64,000 nucleotides of DNA from [Leptolyngbya] sp. PCC 7376 (lineage in GTDB: Bacteria > Cyanobacteriota > Cyanobacteriia > Cyanobacteriales > MRBY01), in assembly GCF_000316605.1 (NCBI RefSeq), contig NC_019683.1, positions 1 to 64,000 on the forward strand. Direction: 5' to 3'. Shown piece after piece: positions 7,417 to 16,857 of the stretch (position 1 is the stretch's first letter; each line of letters begins with the position of its first letter). Below the pieces are notes generated by a model. That model was not told the DNA's origin and did not search any database. It was given only the letters and a program-made list of their open reading frames with translations. The position numbers and the translations under genes are program-made.

Positions 7417-9459
7417 ATGAAATTGGATCGACGCAGCTTCTTACAAGGGTTGGGATTAGCCCTCTTTTCATTTGGTGTGCTTGACCAAGGATTGCGAGGC
7501 CAAATTGATCGTTATGCCCAGGCTCTTGAAAAGTTTTCCGGGCGGAAATTCGCGCTTTTAATTGGTATTGACCGTTACCCTGAAGTTGATGATCTTAATG
7601 GTTGTGGTGTTGATATTGAGATCCAAAAGCAATTATTGATGCACCGTTTTGGGTTTGACCCAGCACAAATCATTGTTCTCAAAAATGAAGCTGCTAATCG
7701 CGACAATATTTTTACAACGTTTCAAAAGCAATTGAAAGATATTCTCACCCCCGAGGATTTCTTGTTCGTTCACTTTAGTGGCTACGGCACAAGTATTAAT
7801 ACTGCTCAGGGAGATTCGATTAATGCTTTGATGCCTGTAGATGGGGTGATCGGTAAGACCAACAAAGTGGTGGTCAATAATGCGATCGCCGTCTCAACAA
7901 TTGAGGGTTTTATTCAATCGCTCAATGTTGCGCAGTCTGCATTGATTCTTGATACTAGCTTCTCGCCATTGCCTGAAGGGGAATATCAATACTTGCGAGG
8001 CCGAGCTTATCCGAAGTCCATATCGAGTATTGCCAACCCTTCTGAGACAGCGATTGAAGAACAGCTACAACGAAATATTATCCAGCGAAATCTTGGTGGT
8101 AAATCCATTATCAAGCTCAGTGCCGCAGAGCTAAACGGAGGCAAAGAGTTTGCGATTAATGGGGCCCATGTTGGCCTGTTTACTGCGACTTTGGCGCAAA
8201 ATCTCTTCGCAGTTAATCCGAAAGCAACAATATCGGAAGCCAATTCGTTTTTGAATTTCCGCTATCAACAGTTGCAGTTGTTGCCAGAAGGACAACCTGC
8301 ACCGCAATTTGTGAAAAAATCAATCCCACTTTATGGATTATTGCCAACTAGCATCACTTTACCTAGTGTCGGACATGTGGTGGCTGTAGATGGGAGTTCC
8401 GTCGAGCTCAATTTGATTGGGTACGCACCGGAAGTGCTACAGGCGATCGCCTCAGAAAGTGAAGTGAAAACTATTGAGACAACCCCTAAGATTCTTTCGA
8501 TCACTTCAAAAAATGGCTTATCGGCTCAAGCCAAAACATCAGCGAAAGATTTAGTGCCAAATACTCCTTTGCAGGAATATTTGCGAGTTCTTCCCCGTAA
8601 TCTCACCTTACGCGTTGCCCTCGGAGATGAGCTCAGCCGGATTGAGCGAGTGGATGCAACCAGTGCTTTTGCTGGGATTGTTGGCATTGCTAATATCAGT
8701 AATCCAGCAGAATGGGCCGATTATATTTTTGATGAAGGTTATCGTTTGTTTTCGCTGAGTGGTGAGCCTTTGCCTGAGCTATTGCCTCAGGATAGTAATC
8801 AAGCAATTAAGTCTTCTGTAGAGGAGCTAGAGCCGACTCTCGAACGTCTATTGGCTCTGAAATGGCTGCGGCTATTGGTAAATGAAACAACGACTTCACT
8901 ACAAACTCAGAGCAGTTTAAATCGTCTCGAACCTCGGCGATCGCCACTCATCCAGAAGACAACGCCAATTAATATTTCTAAAGCCCCAACTTTTCAGGCT
9001 GCGGAGGTCAAGCTAAATGAAACCTTGGCATTTCAGTATAAAAATTTAGGACAACAAGCTCTCAATCTTGTTGGTTTTGCCCTCAGTCCGAAGCAAGAAA
9101 TGCTGTTGTTGACACCTCAAAGTCCATTGCAGGTAGAACCTGGCAAAACACAAACTGCTGAAATTGATTTCGCACAGCAACGTCCTGTTGGCCGCTGGCA
9201 AGTGTATTGGGTGGGAAGCATTGACCCTTTAACGAAATTTCAGGAACAGCTTGATCGACAATTTGCGAATGTCGAAGCAGCCACAGTTAAAGTTGAAGAG
9301 CCATTGCCTTTCATTCGTGCCATCCTCGAAGATCTCAGCGCTGTAACCGATCAAAATATGAGTGACAGTAGCAAGGAAACCTATCGTCTAGCGACGGATC
9401 GATGGCTGACAAATTGTTTTATCTATGATGTTGCTGAGAATTTACCCAAGGTTAACTGA
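7417..9459 (+). CDS. Caspase-like (C14 / orthocaspase) protein with altered catalytic dyad
   Basis: A 680-residue protein with an N-terminal twin-arginine signal (MKLDRRSFLQGLGLALFSFG). A p20 caspase-fold domain spans about 43-300: RKFALLIGIDRYPEVDDLNGCGVDIE begins the fold and the helix DIEIQKQLLMHRFGF follows. At the histidine position the usual SGHG reads SGYG (Tyr123). At the cysteine position the usual D-x-C-H-S reads DTSFS (Ser181). Both catalytic residues of the His-Cys dyad are therefore replaced, the so-called YS type reported among cyanobacterial orthocaspases. The C-terminal 380 residues look like beta-rich extracytoplasmic domains of unknown role. It is followed after 77 bases by a CHAT-protein gene on the same strand. 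Proteolysis is unlikely; a scaffold or ligand role is inferred. Confidence 0.85.
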   Translation: MKLDRRSFLQGLGLALFSFGVLDQGLRGQIDRYAQALEKFSGRKFALLIGIDRYPEVDDLNGCGVDIEIQKQLLMHRFGFDPAQIIVLKNEAANRDNIFTTFQKQLKDILTPEDFLFVHFSGYGTSINTAQGDSINALMPVDGVIGKTNKVVVNNAIAVSTIEGFIQSLNVAQSALILDTSFSPLPEGEYQYLRGRAYPKSISSIANPSETAIEEQLQRNIIQRNLGGKSIIKLSAAELNGGKEFAINGAHVGLFTATLAQNLFAVNPKATISEANSFLNFRYQQLQLLPEGQPAPQFVKKSIPLYGLLPTSITLPSVGHVVAVDGSSVELNLIGYAPEVLQAIASESEVKTIETTPKILSITSKNGLSAQAKTSAKDLVPNTPLQEYLRVLPRNLTLRVALGDELSRIERVDATSAFAGIVGIANISNPAEWADYIFDEGYRLFSLSGEPLPELLPQDSNQAIKSSVEELEPTLERLLALKWLRLLVNETTTSLQTQSSLNRLEPRRSPLIQKTTPINISKAPTFQAAEVKLNETLAFQYKNLGQQALNLVGFALSPKQEMLLLTPQSPLQVEPGKTQTAEIDFAQQRPVGRWQVYWVGSIDPLTKFQEQLDRQFANVEAATVKVEEPLPFIRAILEDLSAVTDQNMSDSSKETYRLATDRWLTNCFIYDVAENLPKVN

Positions 9460-9536
9460 AGCGTCCTGAGTTCTCCGTCAACTGATTGAAAATCTGGCCA
9501 TAATACATTTAGACAGCACCGTGGATTAGGTTTGTG

Positions 9537-10844
9537 ATGGCTTTCGTTCGTCTGTATCGTCTGATTATTTGCTTTACTTTGAGTTGTCTTTTGGCGATCG
9601 CCGTCCCGTGGCACTTCATGAATCCGACGGTGATGGCCCAAACCAATCCTTTCTACGACTCCATTATGAAAATGGAGAGTGATTGGCAACAGGAATACGA
9701 AAATTATTTCAATACCAATTTTAAGTTTGAGGCGATGGATGTCAGAAAGATGTCTGCGGCCTTACAGGAGAATGCAAAGCTTACTGGGGAGAGGACAGCT
9801 CTTATTTGGATCATGACGTCTGGCGATCAAATTAATCTCAGTATGTTGACGCCAAATCACAAACCTGTTTCCCGTACAACGCTGGTAAATAAGGCCGAAA
9901 TAATCAGCACTAAAATGGATTTTTTCCGAGGGGTGACGAGCCAACATCCCATTTTTCGAAATTCTTATCTCAAGTCTGCCCAAACGCTATATGACTGGAT
10001 CATTAAGCCGATTGCCGCAACATTAGATATCGAAGAGATTGATAATTTGCTTTTCTGTACGGGGCCAGGATTACGCACGATTCCGTTTGGAGCGCTCCAT
10101 GATGGCAAAGAATTTTTAGTAGAAAAGTATGGCGTTGGTGTGGTGCCTGCTTTCCAATTGATGACAAAAGGGGCTTCTCGTATCGGCGATCGCCCAGCCT
10201 TAGCGATGGGAGCTTCAACATTCGACGAGTTGCCAGATTTACCCGGTGTCGAAATTGAGCTAGACACGATTATTCCGAATCTCCGCCAAGGCAAAACATT
10301 TTTAAATGAAGGCTTTACGCTTGAAAATCTCAAACAGGAGCGTGCAGAAAATAATTACGGTATTGTTCACCTCGCGACCCATGCGGAATTCCAGAGTGGC
10401 ACACCCGATAATTCTTATATTCAGTTTGCCGATGAACGTTTGACCCTCGACAAAATGGATCAACTCAATTGGCGCAATCCACCTGTCGAACTTTTGGTAT
10501 TAAGTGCTTGTCGGACAGCTCTTGGTGATGAAGAAGCAGAATTGGGGTTTGCGGGCTTGGCATTGCAGTCTGGTGTTAGAGCGGTGATCGCCTCGCTATG
10601 GTACGTCAGTGATGCCGCGTCAGTAACCTTGATGAGTGAGTTTTACCAAGCCCTTAGTCAGGAGACAACAAAAATCTCTGCCCTCAGACAAGCTCAACTG
10701 GCAATGATTCACAAAGAATATGAGCAGCCGAGCCCAGAACTTGCTCAGCTAACACGCAGCGCCTTTAAGCGAGAATCCGGAGAAATTGATTTTTCTCATC
10801 CTTACTACTGGGCGGCCTACAGCCTAATCGGTAACCCTTGGTAA
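9537..10844 (+). CDS. Secreted CHAT-domain protein (caspase HetF-like)
   Basis: A 435-residue protein with a signal peptide (hydrophobic core LIICFTLSCLLAIAVPWHF, cleavage likely after VMAQ). It carries a C-terminal CHAT domain of the caspase clan. The catalytic His lies in VHLATHAEF (His282) and the catalytic Cys in LVLSACRTALGDEEAELGFAGLALQSG (Cys325), followed by the conserved ASLWYVSD. Both are intact, so it should be a cysteine peptidase. The N-terminal 150 residues are not a recognisable TPR array. GTG at 9534 directly precedes the ATG and could also initiate. It probably forms an operon with the preceding caspase-like gene, whose own active site is lost. Confidence 0.88.
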   Translation: MAFVRLYRLIICFTLSCLLAIAVPWHFMNPTVMAQTNPFYDSIMKMESDWQQEYENYFNTNFKFEAMDVRKMSAALQENAKLTGERTALIWIMTSGDQINLSMLTPNHKPVSRTTLVNKAEIISTKMDFFRGVTSQHPIFRNSYLKSAQTLYDWIIKPIAATLDIEEIDNLLFCTGPGLRTIPFGALHDGKEFLVEKYGVGVVPAFQLMTKGASRIGDRPALAMGASTFDELPDLPGVEIELDTIIPNLRQGKTFLNEGFTLENLKQERAENNYGIVHLATHAEFQSGTPDNSYIQFADERLTLDKMDQLNWRNPPVELLVLSACRTALGDEEAELGFAGLALQSGVRAVIASLWYVSDAASVTLMSEFYQALSQETTKISALRQAQLAMIHKEYEQPSPELAQLTRSAFKRESGEIDFSHPYYWAAYSLIGNPW

Positions 10845-10936
10845 CTGTTCCACCATCGACAGGCCAATAATTGCAGATCATTGAGGACTGTTACGTTTGC
10901 GTAAGAGAGTGCGGATGTTCACCTTAAACTAGCTAG

Positions 10937-11956
<1,020 letters not shown>

Positions 11957-11995
11957 ATTCAAGATCTGCCGCGAATAATTAATTTGCAAATATTG

Positions 11996-12026
11996 GGACG
12001 TTTTCAATGGGTGAGAACGTCCTTTT
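11996..12026 (+). terminator. Rho-independent terminator of hemB
   Basis: Stem starting GGACGTT (11996) pairs with AACGTCC (12016-12022), followed by a four-T tract. It lies 40 bases after the hemB stop and also separates it from the convergent TPR gene. Confidence 0.7.
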
Positions 12027-12035
12027 CTACGGGTT

Positions 12036-13382
12036 CTATTGAGTTTGTGATTCTTCTGTTGTATTGCTCGCTGATCCGTCTAAAGCCTTGTGTGCCATAA
12101 CGAGCCACCGATCTTGATCGGGTTGGGTTGGATCCGCTAAATCGCGACATTTCTCCCACGCAGCGATCGCCTCTTCTTCTCGCTCCTCAACTTGATAATT
12201 TTGCGCTTGTAGACAATAAGCGGGAGCTTTATCTGGCTTGAGTGAGGAGGCAATTTGGAGATAATTATCGGCTTGGTTGTTGAGTCCTTGCTTGTATCTT
12301 GCCCAACCGAGATTCTTTGAAAGGCTATATTGCAGACTTTGCTGCTGCTCTTCGTTTTCAGCAGTTTGATCAAGATTATCTAAACCTTGTCTGAGTAAGA
12401 CCACGGCATTGGAATAGTCTTCATCGAGGATCAGCAATCTCGCCAGATTATTTTGGGCAAAGGCAACACTGCTATCGGCACTCTTCGGATCTGCTTTAAC
12501 TGCAATTTCGTATTGAGCTTTTGCGGCATCAGTTTTGCGGAGATCTTCGTACAGATTTCCCAAATTGTAATGGGCATCTGTGTTGTCCTCATCAAGGGCG
12601 ATCGCCCGTTTAAAGTTCTGCTCAGCAGTGGAAATATCACCGGATTCCTCAGCACGGTAACCAAGGTAATTGTAGAGTTTCGAAATTTGGGGGAGACTTG
12701 TCCAAAATCCGAAAATGACCAGTAATAAAGCCCAAGTGGAAATCGTCGTTGCTTCCTCGCGCCACTGGGATTTAATCCCTAACTTCGTAAACAGACCCCG
12801 CAGGCTATCTTGTCCCACATCGGTCAGGTCACCACGTGCTTTGACTAACGTCAGCAAACTCGGAAAAATAATTGCGCCAGCCCCACCAAATCCCAAGCCA
12901 CCACTCACAAATTTACTGGTGATATCGGTCAGCAGCGCCAGGTTGACCGTCCACCCTACCAGCGTGCTGCTGCGCCACACCCAGTCATATTGATCTTGTT
13001 CGTGTGGCTTGAGGAAATTTTCTGGGAACCACCACCATGAGTCTACTGGTGGATTTAGGCTGTCGCGGATTGGTTTTAAATCAATGGTTTCACAGATAAG
13101 GTTGGCCTGTTGTTTGAGATCATGGTCGAGGTGAGAGAGTTGGTCTTGGTAGCCGACAGAAATGGGTGGCGAATCTTTTAGCTCATAACAAAGGCGATCG
13201 CGAGAGTAGAGAGTTTCTAGAAGGCTCTGTAGATCTGGTTGCTCTGAGAATAGGTTTAGGGCGTGTTGGTAGTTGTAGATTGCTTCGCCAATATTGGATG
13301 CACCCATGATTTTTGTCTGAATTCTCGTCGCAATAAAGTGTTTCCACTCTAGCAAGAGATCAAGGTTCGGCAATGGCTTCAA
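12036..13382 (-). CDS. Membrane-anchored tetratricopeptide-repeat protein
   Basis: A 448-residue protein. The N-terminal 140 residues are soluble and rich in acidic/aromatic residues. Two hydrophobic segments follow (about 142-195, including VGWTVNLALLTDI and a Gly-rich GGLGFGGAGAIIF; and about 215-232, ISTWALLLVIFGFW). Then come TPR units (about 240-430), for example AEQNFKRAIALDEDNTDAHYNLGNLYEDL and AKAQYEIAVKADPKS. TPRs mediate protein interaction; the partner is unknown. The longest reading starts at a TTG; an ATG at residue 26 (MGASNIGEA) is an alternative start. It is convergent with hemB. Confidence 0.7.
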   Translation of the reverse strand: MKPLPNLDLLLEWKHFIATRIQTKIMGASNIGEAIYNYQHALNLFSEQPDLQSLLETLYSRDRLCYELKDSPPISVGYQDQLSHLDHDLKQQANLICETIDLKPIRDSLNPPVDSWWWFPENFLKPHEQDQYDWVWRSSTLVGWTVNLALLTDITSKFVSGGLGFGGAGAIIFPSLLTLVKARGDLTDVGQDSLRGLFTKLGIKSQWREEATTISTWALLLVIFGFWTSLPQISKLYNYLGYRAEESGDISTAEQNFKRAIALDEDNTDAHYNLGNLYEDLRKTDAAKAQYEIAVKADPKSADSSVAFAQNNLARLLILDEDYSNAVVLLRQGLDNLDQTAENEEQQQSLQYSLSKNLGWARYKQGLNNQADNYLQIASSLKPDKAPAYCLQAQNYQVEEREEEAIAAWEKCRDLADPTQPDQDRWLVMAHKALDGSASNTTEESQTQ

Positions 13383-13720
13383 TGCTCACATTGTCGTAGA
13401 GTTTCGTCTTTTGGCTGGAGCCGTATTTAGAGATGCTTTGTTTAAACTGCGGATCTATTCATCATTCTCCCTCTGCGCAATGTTTCTGACTCTCTTGGAA
13501 ACGCGCTTTAGCGGGGCGATCATCCTTTTGTCAGAAAAACGCAACTATTGGGGTTGACAGTGAAAAATCAGTTTTGTATTATTTTATACAGAAAGCATAA
13601 ATAAGTCGTTCATCTCTCTGCTTCTAAACCACTAGGTTTTTATGAGAGACGGAAGTAAGGATTTATCCCCAAGGAACGCACCTCATTCACTCTACGCTTA
13701 TATTTTGAGGAGCTAATATC
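13383..13720. other. Divergent intergenic region and 5' leader
   Basis: Separates the TPR gene from the DUF4278 gene. Contains the promoter at 13554-13582 and then an untranslated leader of about 130 bases ending in a strong GAGGAG ribosome binding site at about 13707-13712. Confidence 0.6.
13554..13582 (+). promoter_or_regulatory. Strong sigma-70-type promoter of the DUF4278 gene
   Basis: Perfect TTGACA at 13554-13559, a 17-base spacer, and TATTAT at 13577-13582. The predicted start is near 13589, leaving a leader of about 130 bases. Confidence 0.75.
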
Positions 13721-13894
13721 ATGACACTCTCTTACAGAGGCATTCGTTTCAACCAAGGTTCTACTGTTGTGGAATCCACTGAAGGTCAGACTATCGGTAA
13801 ATACCGTGGTTCTGAACTCCATGCCCAAGAGCCAAAGCAAAAAATCACTGTTGTTCAGCACACCAACCTTAAATATCGTGGTGCTAGCTACTAG
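13721..13894 (+). CDS. DUF4278 small protein
   Basis: A 57-residue protein starting MTLSYRGIRFNQGSTVV and ending NLKYRGASY. The repeated Y-R-G-x-x-[FY] motif at both ends is the signature of cyanobacterial DUF4278. Function is unknown. The start is fixed by GAGGAG eight bases upstream. It is monocistronic, with a near-consensus promoter, a long leader and a rho-independent terminator, which suggests an abundant transcript. Confidence 0.88.
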   Translation: MTLSYRGIRFNQGSTVVESTEGQTIGKYRGSELHAQEPKQKITVVQHTNLKYRGASY

Positions 13895-13939
13895 GTTCTA
13901 GGTAACGAAAATAAGTTTTCAATGAATATTGAATCCCTT

Positions 13940-13970
13940 AAAGGAAAGTGATTATCGCTTTCCTTTTTTG
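13940..13970 (+). terminator. Rho-independent terminator of the DUF4278 gene
   Basis: AAAGGAAAG (13940-13948) pairs perfectly with CTTTCCTTT (13958-13966), continuing into a T tract. Confidence 0.85.
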
Positions 13971-14034
13971 TTGTGTGGAAAAAACCAGGCGATCGCCACC
14001 GTTAACTTCATGCATTTGTGGAAGGCGATCGCCC

Positions 14035-14370
14035 CTAAGCGATTAAGTCTTGTAGCTTTGTGATTACAGGTGGCAGACTCCGATGAACTGTTTGCCAGAC
14101 GACGCGGAGACTCACCTGAAAATATTCGTGAGCCATCACGTTACGCATATCACCCATTATTCGCCAAGGAATACTCGCGTCCCGCATCTTAATTTCATCG
14201 GGAATGTTATTCGATGCTTCCCCAATAATCACGAAATTGTAGAACACTGATTGCACAACCATTTTGTTGTTCTCAAACTCCTCAAAAGTCATGTCTGCTG
14301 TAAAGTCTTCGATGTCTTGGGCAGCTTGCAGAATATCCTGAACTCTAAGTTGCCAATCTCTAGAAGGCAT
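14035..14370 (-). CDS. hepT: HepT-type HEPN ribonuclease toxin (DUF86)
   Basis: A 111-residue all-helical protein of the HEPN/DUF86 family. The R-x4-H-x-Y motif reads RNVMAHEY (Arg76, His81, Tyr83). In known MntA/HepT pairs this motif forms the RNase site and the Tyr is AMPylated by the antitoxin. The start overlaps the end of the MNT gene by 11 bases, implying translational coupling. A GCGATCGC site follows the stop. Confidence 0.9.
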   Translation of the reverse strand: MPSRDWQLRVQDILQAAQDIEDFTADMTFEEFENNKMVVQSVFYNFVIIGEASNNIPDEIKMRDASIPWRIMGDMRNVMAHEYFQVSLRVVWQTVHRSLPPVITKLQDLIA

Positions 14371-14659
14371 GGATCGTATCCCTTAAAACTGGCTCCCGTA
14401 AATGCTCTCTTAGGGCTTCCTCTAGACCTATATCAATCTTGCGTTGGAATAAATCTTCGAGAAAATAACGCACCTCGAAGATCTCGAATAGAGAAGGCTC
14501 CTCAAAAAATTCCACTAAAAAATCAATATCACTATCATCAGTGGCTTCATCCCTAGCAACAGAGCCAAATAACCGCAAGGATTTAACGCCCATTTTTTCT
14601 AATTCAGGACGATGTATAGCTAAAGTTTGCAGTACTTGTTCCGAGGCGATCGCCGCCAT
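14360..14659 (-). CDS. mntA: MntA-type nucleotidyltransferase antitoxin
   Basis: A 99-residue minimal nucleotidyltransferase. The GSx10DxD motif reads GSVARDEATDDSDID (Gly32, Ser33, Asp44, Asp46), with DIGLEEALREHLREPVL downstream supplying the third acidic region. In characterised pairs it adds AMP to the partner HEPN tyrosine. I choose the ATG at 14659; a GTG at 14692 would add 11 residues. It is first in a two-gene unit with the HEPN gene. Confidence 0.9.
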   Translation of the reverse strand: MAAIASEQVLQTLAIHRPELEKMGVKSLRLFGSVARDEATDDSDIDFLVEFFEEPSLFEIFEVRYFLEDLFQRKIDIGLEEALREHLREPVLRDTIHAF

Positions 14660-14740
14660 TGTTTTTCTTGGGGATGAATCAATATCAACCACATCCTAAT
14701 ATCTCTGAAGGGCGATCGCCTACTATTTTGGACTCATTAA

Positions 14741-14833
14741 AGTTCTTGAAAAACCCCATAGATTTGCAACAAACATCATTCCTTGGGGAAGGTCGCCGAA
14801 GGCGGGAAGGGGTTTCGATAGGTGTCGCAACTT
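14741..14833 (+). repeat. Dispersed 93-bp repeat, copy A
   Basis: About 90% identical to 15528-15620 in the same orientation. Both contain CCTTGGGGAAGGTCGCC and AAGGCGGGAAGGGGTTTCG. Together the copies flank the Uma2 gene as direct repeats. A shorter inverted relative is at 15725-15770. Confidence 0.8.
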
Positions 14834-14879
14834 ACGAAAAAATCCTCACCACTCTCAAACTCAACGGTAGGTCACCAAT

Positions 14880-15464
14880 TTAGGTCTCTGGTTCAATAGT
14901 GACATTTTCGTAGAGGGTATCGACGGAGCATTCAAATTCAATGCTGGGAACCATAAAGGTTTCGCCTTCACCATAGGAGCTATACAACCAAAATTTTTCG
15001 GTATCAGGTTGGCGTTGGTATAGCTCGACCAGGATTTTGTCAGAGGCGATTAAAAGATATTCTTGTAGGCTCGGAATCTGTCGATAGTATTTGAGTTTAT
15101 CCGTGGTGTCGTATTTGCCAGTGCTAGGGGATAGGACTTCGATGATAACGGTAGGATATTGAATCAGTTTTTTGGCTTGTTGGTCTTCGGGGTGGCAACT
15201 GACAACAACATCGGGATAAAAATAACGGCTATTGGCTTTTGCCTGGACTTTTACATCTGAAATATTGACACGACAACTTTTCGGTTTGAGGTGGTCTTTG
15301 AGAGCGATTAAGAGGTTGACCGCCAGATCGTTATGGGGAATGGAGCCGCCTGTCATGGCAATGATTTCGCCATCGATGTATTCGTAGCGATTGTCCTGCT
15401 GTTCTTCCCAAATGAGGTATTCTTCAACAGTCATTTTTGGGATGGGATTGGTGGCGACAGTCAT
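14880..15464 (-). CDS. Uma2-family (DUF820) restriction-endonuclease-fold protein
   Basis: A 194-residue protein of the Uma2 family, common in cyanobacteria, with a PD-(D/E)xK nuclease fold. N-terminal MTVEEYLIWEEQQDNRYEYIDGEIIAMTGG is typical. The putative metal site comprises FYPDVVVSC and TVIIEVLSPST, followed by DKLKYYRQIPSLQEYLLI. The biological role of the family is unsettled. Start at the ATG at 15464; the longer open frame to 15617 runs back through the dispersed repeat and is not credible as coding. It is flanked by direct repeats. Confidence 0.88.
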   Translation of the reverse strand: MTVATNPIPKMTVEEYLIWEEQQDNRYEYIDGEIIAMTGGSIPHNDLAVNLLIALKDHLKPKSCRVNISDVKVQAKANSRYFYPDVVVSCHPEDQQAKKLIQYPTVIIEVLSPSTGKYDTTDKLKYYRQIPSLQEYLLIASDKILVELYQRQPDTEKFWLYSSYGEGETFMVPSIEFECSVDTLYENVTIEPET

Positions 15465-15527
15465 GATTTTGTTGGCAGCGAAATCTATGTTTAGTTTAGC
15501 TCGGTCTCTCTGCTCTTCCTCTAATAG

Positions 15528-15620
15528 AGTCCTTGCAAAAGCCCATAGACCTACAACAAACATCCTTCCTTGGGGAAGGTCGCCAAAGGCGGGAAGGGGT
15601 TTCGATAGGTGTCGCAACTG
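15528..15620 (+). repeat. Dispersed 93-bp repeat, copy B
   Basis: Direct repeat of 14741-14833 with only scattered substitutions. The internal CCTTCCTTGGGGAAGG can form a short hairpin. Confidence 0.8.
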
Positions 15621-15724
15621 ACGGAGAGCTGGCCCTAGTCGCCCTTCAAGAGTAAAAGTTAAGACTTATGCCAGAAGTCTAATGCATGAAATGCCTTGGT
15701 TCTCGGTGGGTTGCGGAATATGCG

Positions 15725-15770
15725 GATGACCCCTTCCGCCCTTCGGGCACCTTCCCTAGGGAAGGATGAG
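15725..15770 (-). repeat. Partial inverted copy of the dispersed repeat
   Basis: The reverse complement begins CTCATCCTTCCCTAGGGAAG and continues into GCGGAAGGGGTC, matching the core of the two larger copies. It ends at the start codon of the truncated gene at 15766. Confidence 0.6.
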
Positions 15771-15997
15771 TAGAATATGGGGGTTGGTGTCGAAAAAAGT
15801 ATTGGGTCGAGGGAAATCTATGGTTGCTGCGCGGTGGGTATGGGGTCTAGTCAGTAGTGCAGTCATGCTCGCAGGGAACGGCACAGCAACAGCTCAAGAA
15901 CTTCAACAAACGCCTATTCTCCTCGCTCAATCAACTCAAAAGAGCGGCGATGAACTCTATGCCGAAGGTGATAAATTCTACTTCTTAGGTACTAGAG
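15766..15997 (+). pseudogene. 5' fragment of a secreted-protein gene, truncated by IS sequence
   Basis: About 77 codons survive. They include a signal peptide (hydrophobic WVWGLVSSAVMLAGNGTATAQ) and the start of a mature chain, LAQSTQKSGDELYAEGDKFYFLG. From 15998 the sequence becomes an IS982 internal fragment (29 bases) and then the IS5-like element at 16027. The remainder of the gene is not in the window. DELYAEGDKFY hints at the first helix of a TPR-like array, but the original function cannot be named. Confidence 0.7.
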
Positions 15998-16045
15998 AAG
16001 GTTACGTCTCTCAAGCTCTGGCACAGTTGACCTCTTGCAAAAGAA

Positions 16046-16393
16046 GTGAGAGTAGGTAAAAAAGAGGAAAGTATCAGAGTCATAGCGATAGAAATGCCGA
16101 CTTACGAACAGCTCCAACATTTATCTCCAGAACAATTCAGGAGAGCCTGTGGAGTTAAACTTCAGACTTTCAATCGTCTGGTAGAAGTCCTAGCAGAAGC
16201 TAAAGCAAAGCAAAAACCCGGTCGTCCCAGTGTTTTATCCCTGGAAAATCAGTTACTCCTCACCTTGGAATATCCGAGGGAATATCGCACTTATTTTCCT
16301 ATCGCTCAATCATGGAGCATTCATGAATCAACAGTTTGTCGCATGGTGCAAAAAACAGAGAATACACTCATCAAAGAAACCGATTGCCACTGA
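16046..16393 (+). CDS. IS5-like transposase, N-terminal part (copy 2)
   Basis: A 115-residue helix-turn-helix half, almost identical to its counterpart in copy 1. It ends at a stop before the catalytic domain. Without the second half it cannot transpose, although it could still bind element ends. Confidence 0.75.
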   Translation: MRVGKKEESIRVIAIEMPTYEQLQHLSPEQFRRACGVKLQTFNRLVEVLAEAKAKQKPGRPSVLSLENQLLLTLEYPREYRTYFPIAQSWSIHESTVCRMVQKTENTLIKETDCH

Positions 16394-16857
16394 CCCGGCA
16401 TGAAACAGCTCCATGGTTCAGAAGAGTTATCTCTAACAGTAGTGGTATGGATGCCACAGAACAGGCGATTGAAAAGCCCAAAAAAACAACATCTTTACTA
16501 CTCAGGGAAAAAGAAGCATCATTCCCTTAAAGCTCAAATAGTTATTGCTTGGCAGTGGGCACAGATTATCTGTTGTGACTGTGAGAAAGGTAGCACCCAT
16601 GACTTCAAACTACTCAAAAAGAGTAGAGTGCATTTTCAGCAGGGACAATTCTGCCTTGCCGACGCCGGATATCAAGGTCTACACAAGCGGCATCAGCGGA
16701 GTCTCACTCCTCACAAGAAGCCTAGAGGAGGAGAGTTGACTGCGAGCAGAAACAGGAGAATCAGCTCTTAGCAGCTCAAAGAATCATCATTGAGATGGTA
16801 TAGCAGGCAAGGAGTGGGTTAAGACAGAATAGGATAGAAGCAATAAACATAGATGCC

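Noticed and set aside
15465-15617. N-terminal extension of the Uma2 gene
   Set aside because: The extension translates the dispersed repeat; Uma2 homology begins after the ATG at 15464.
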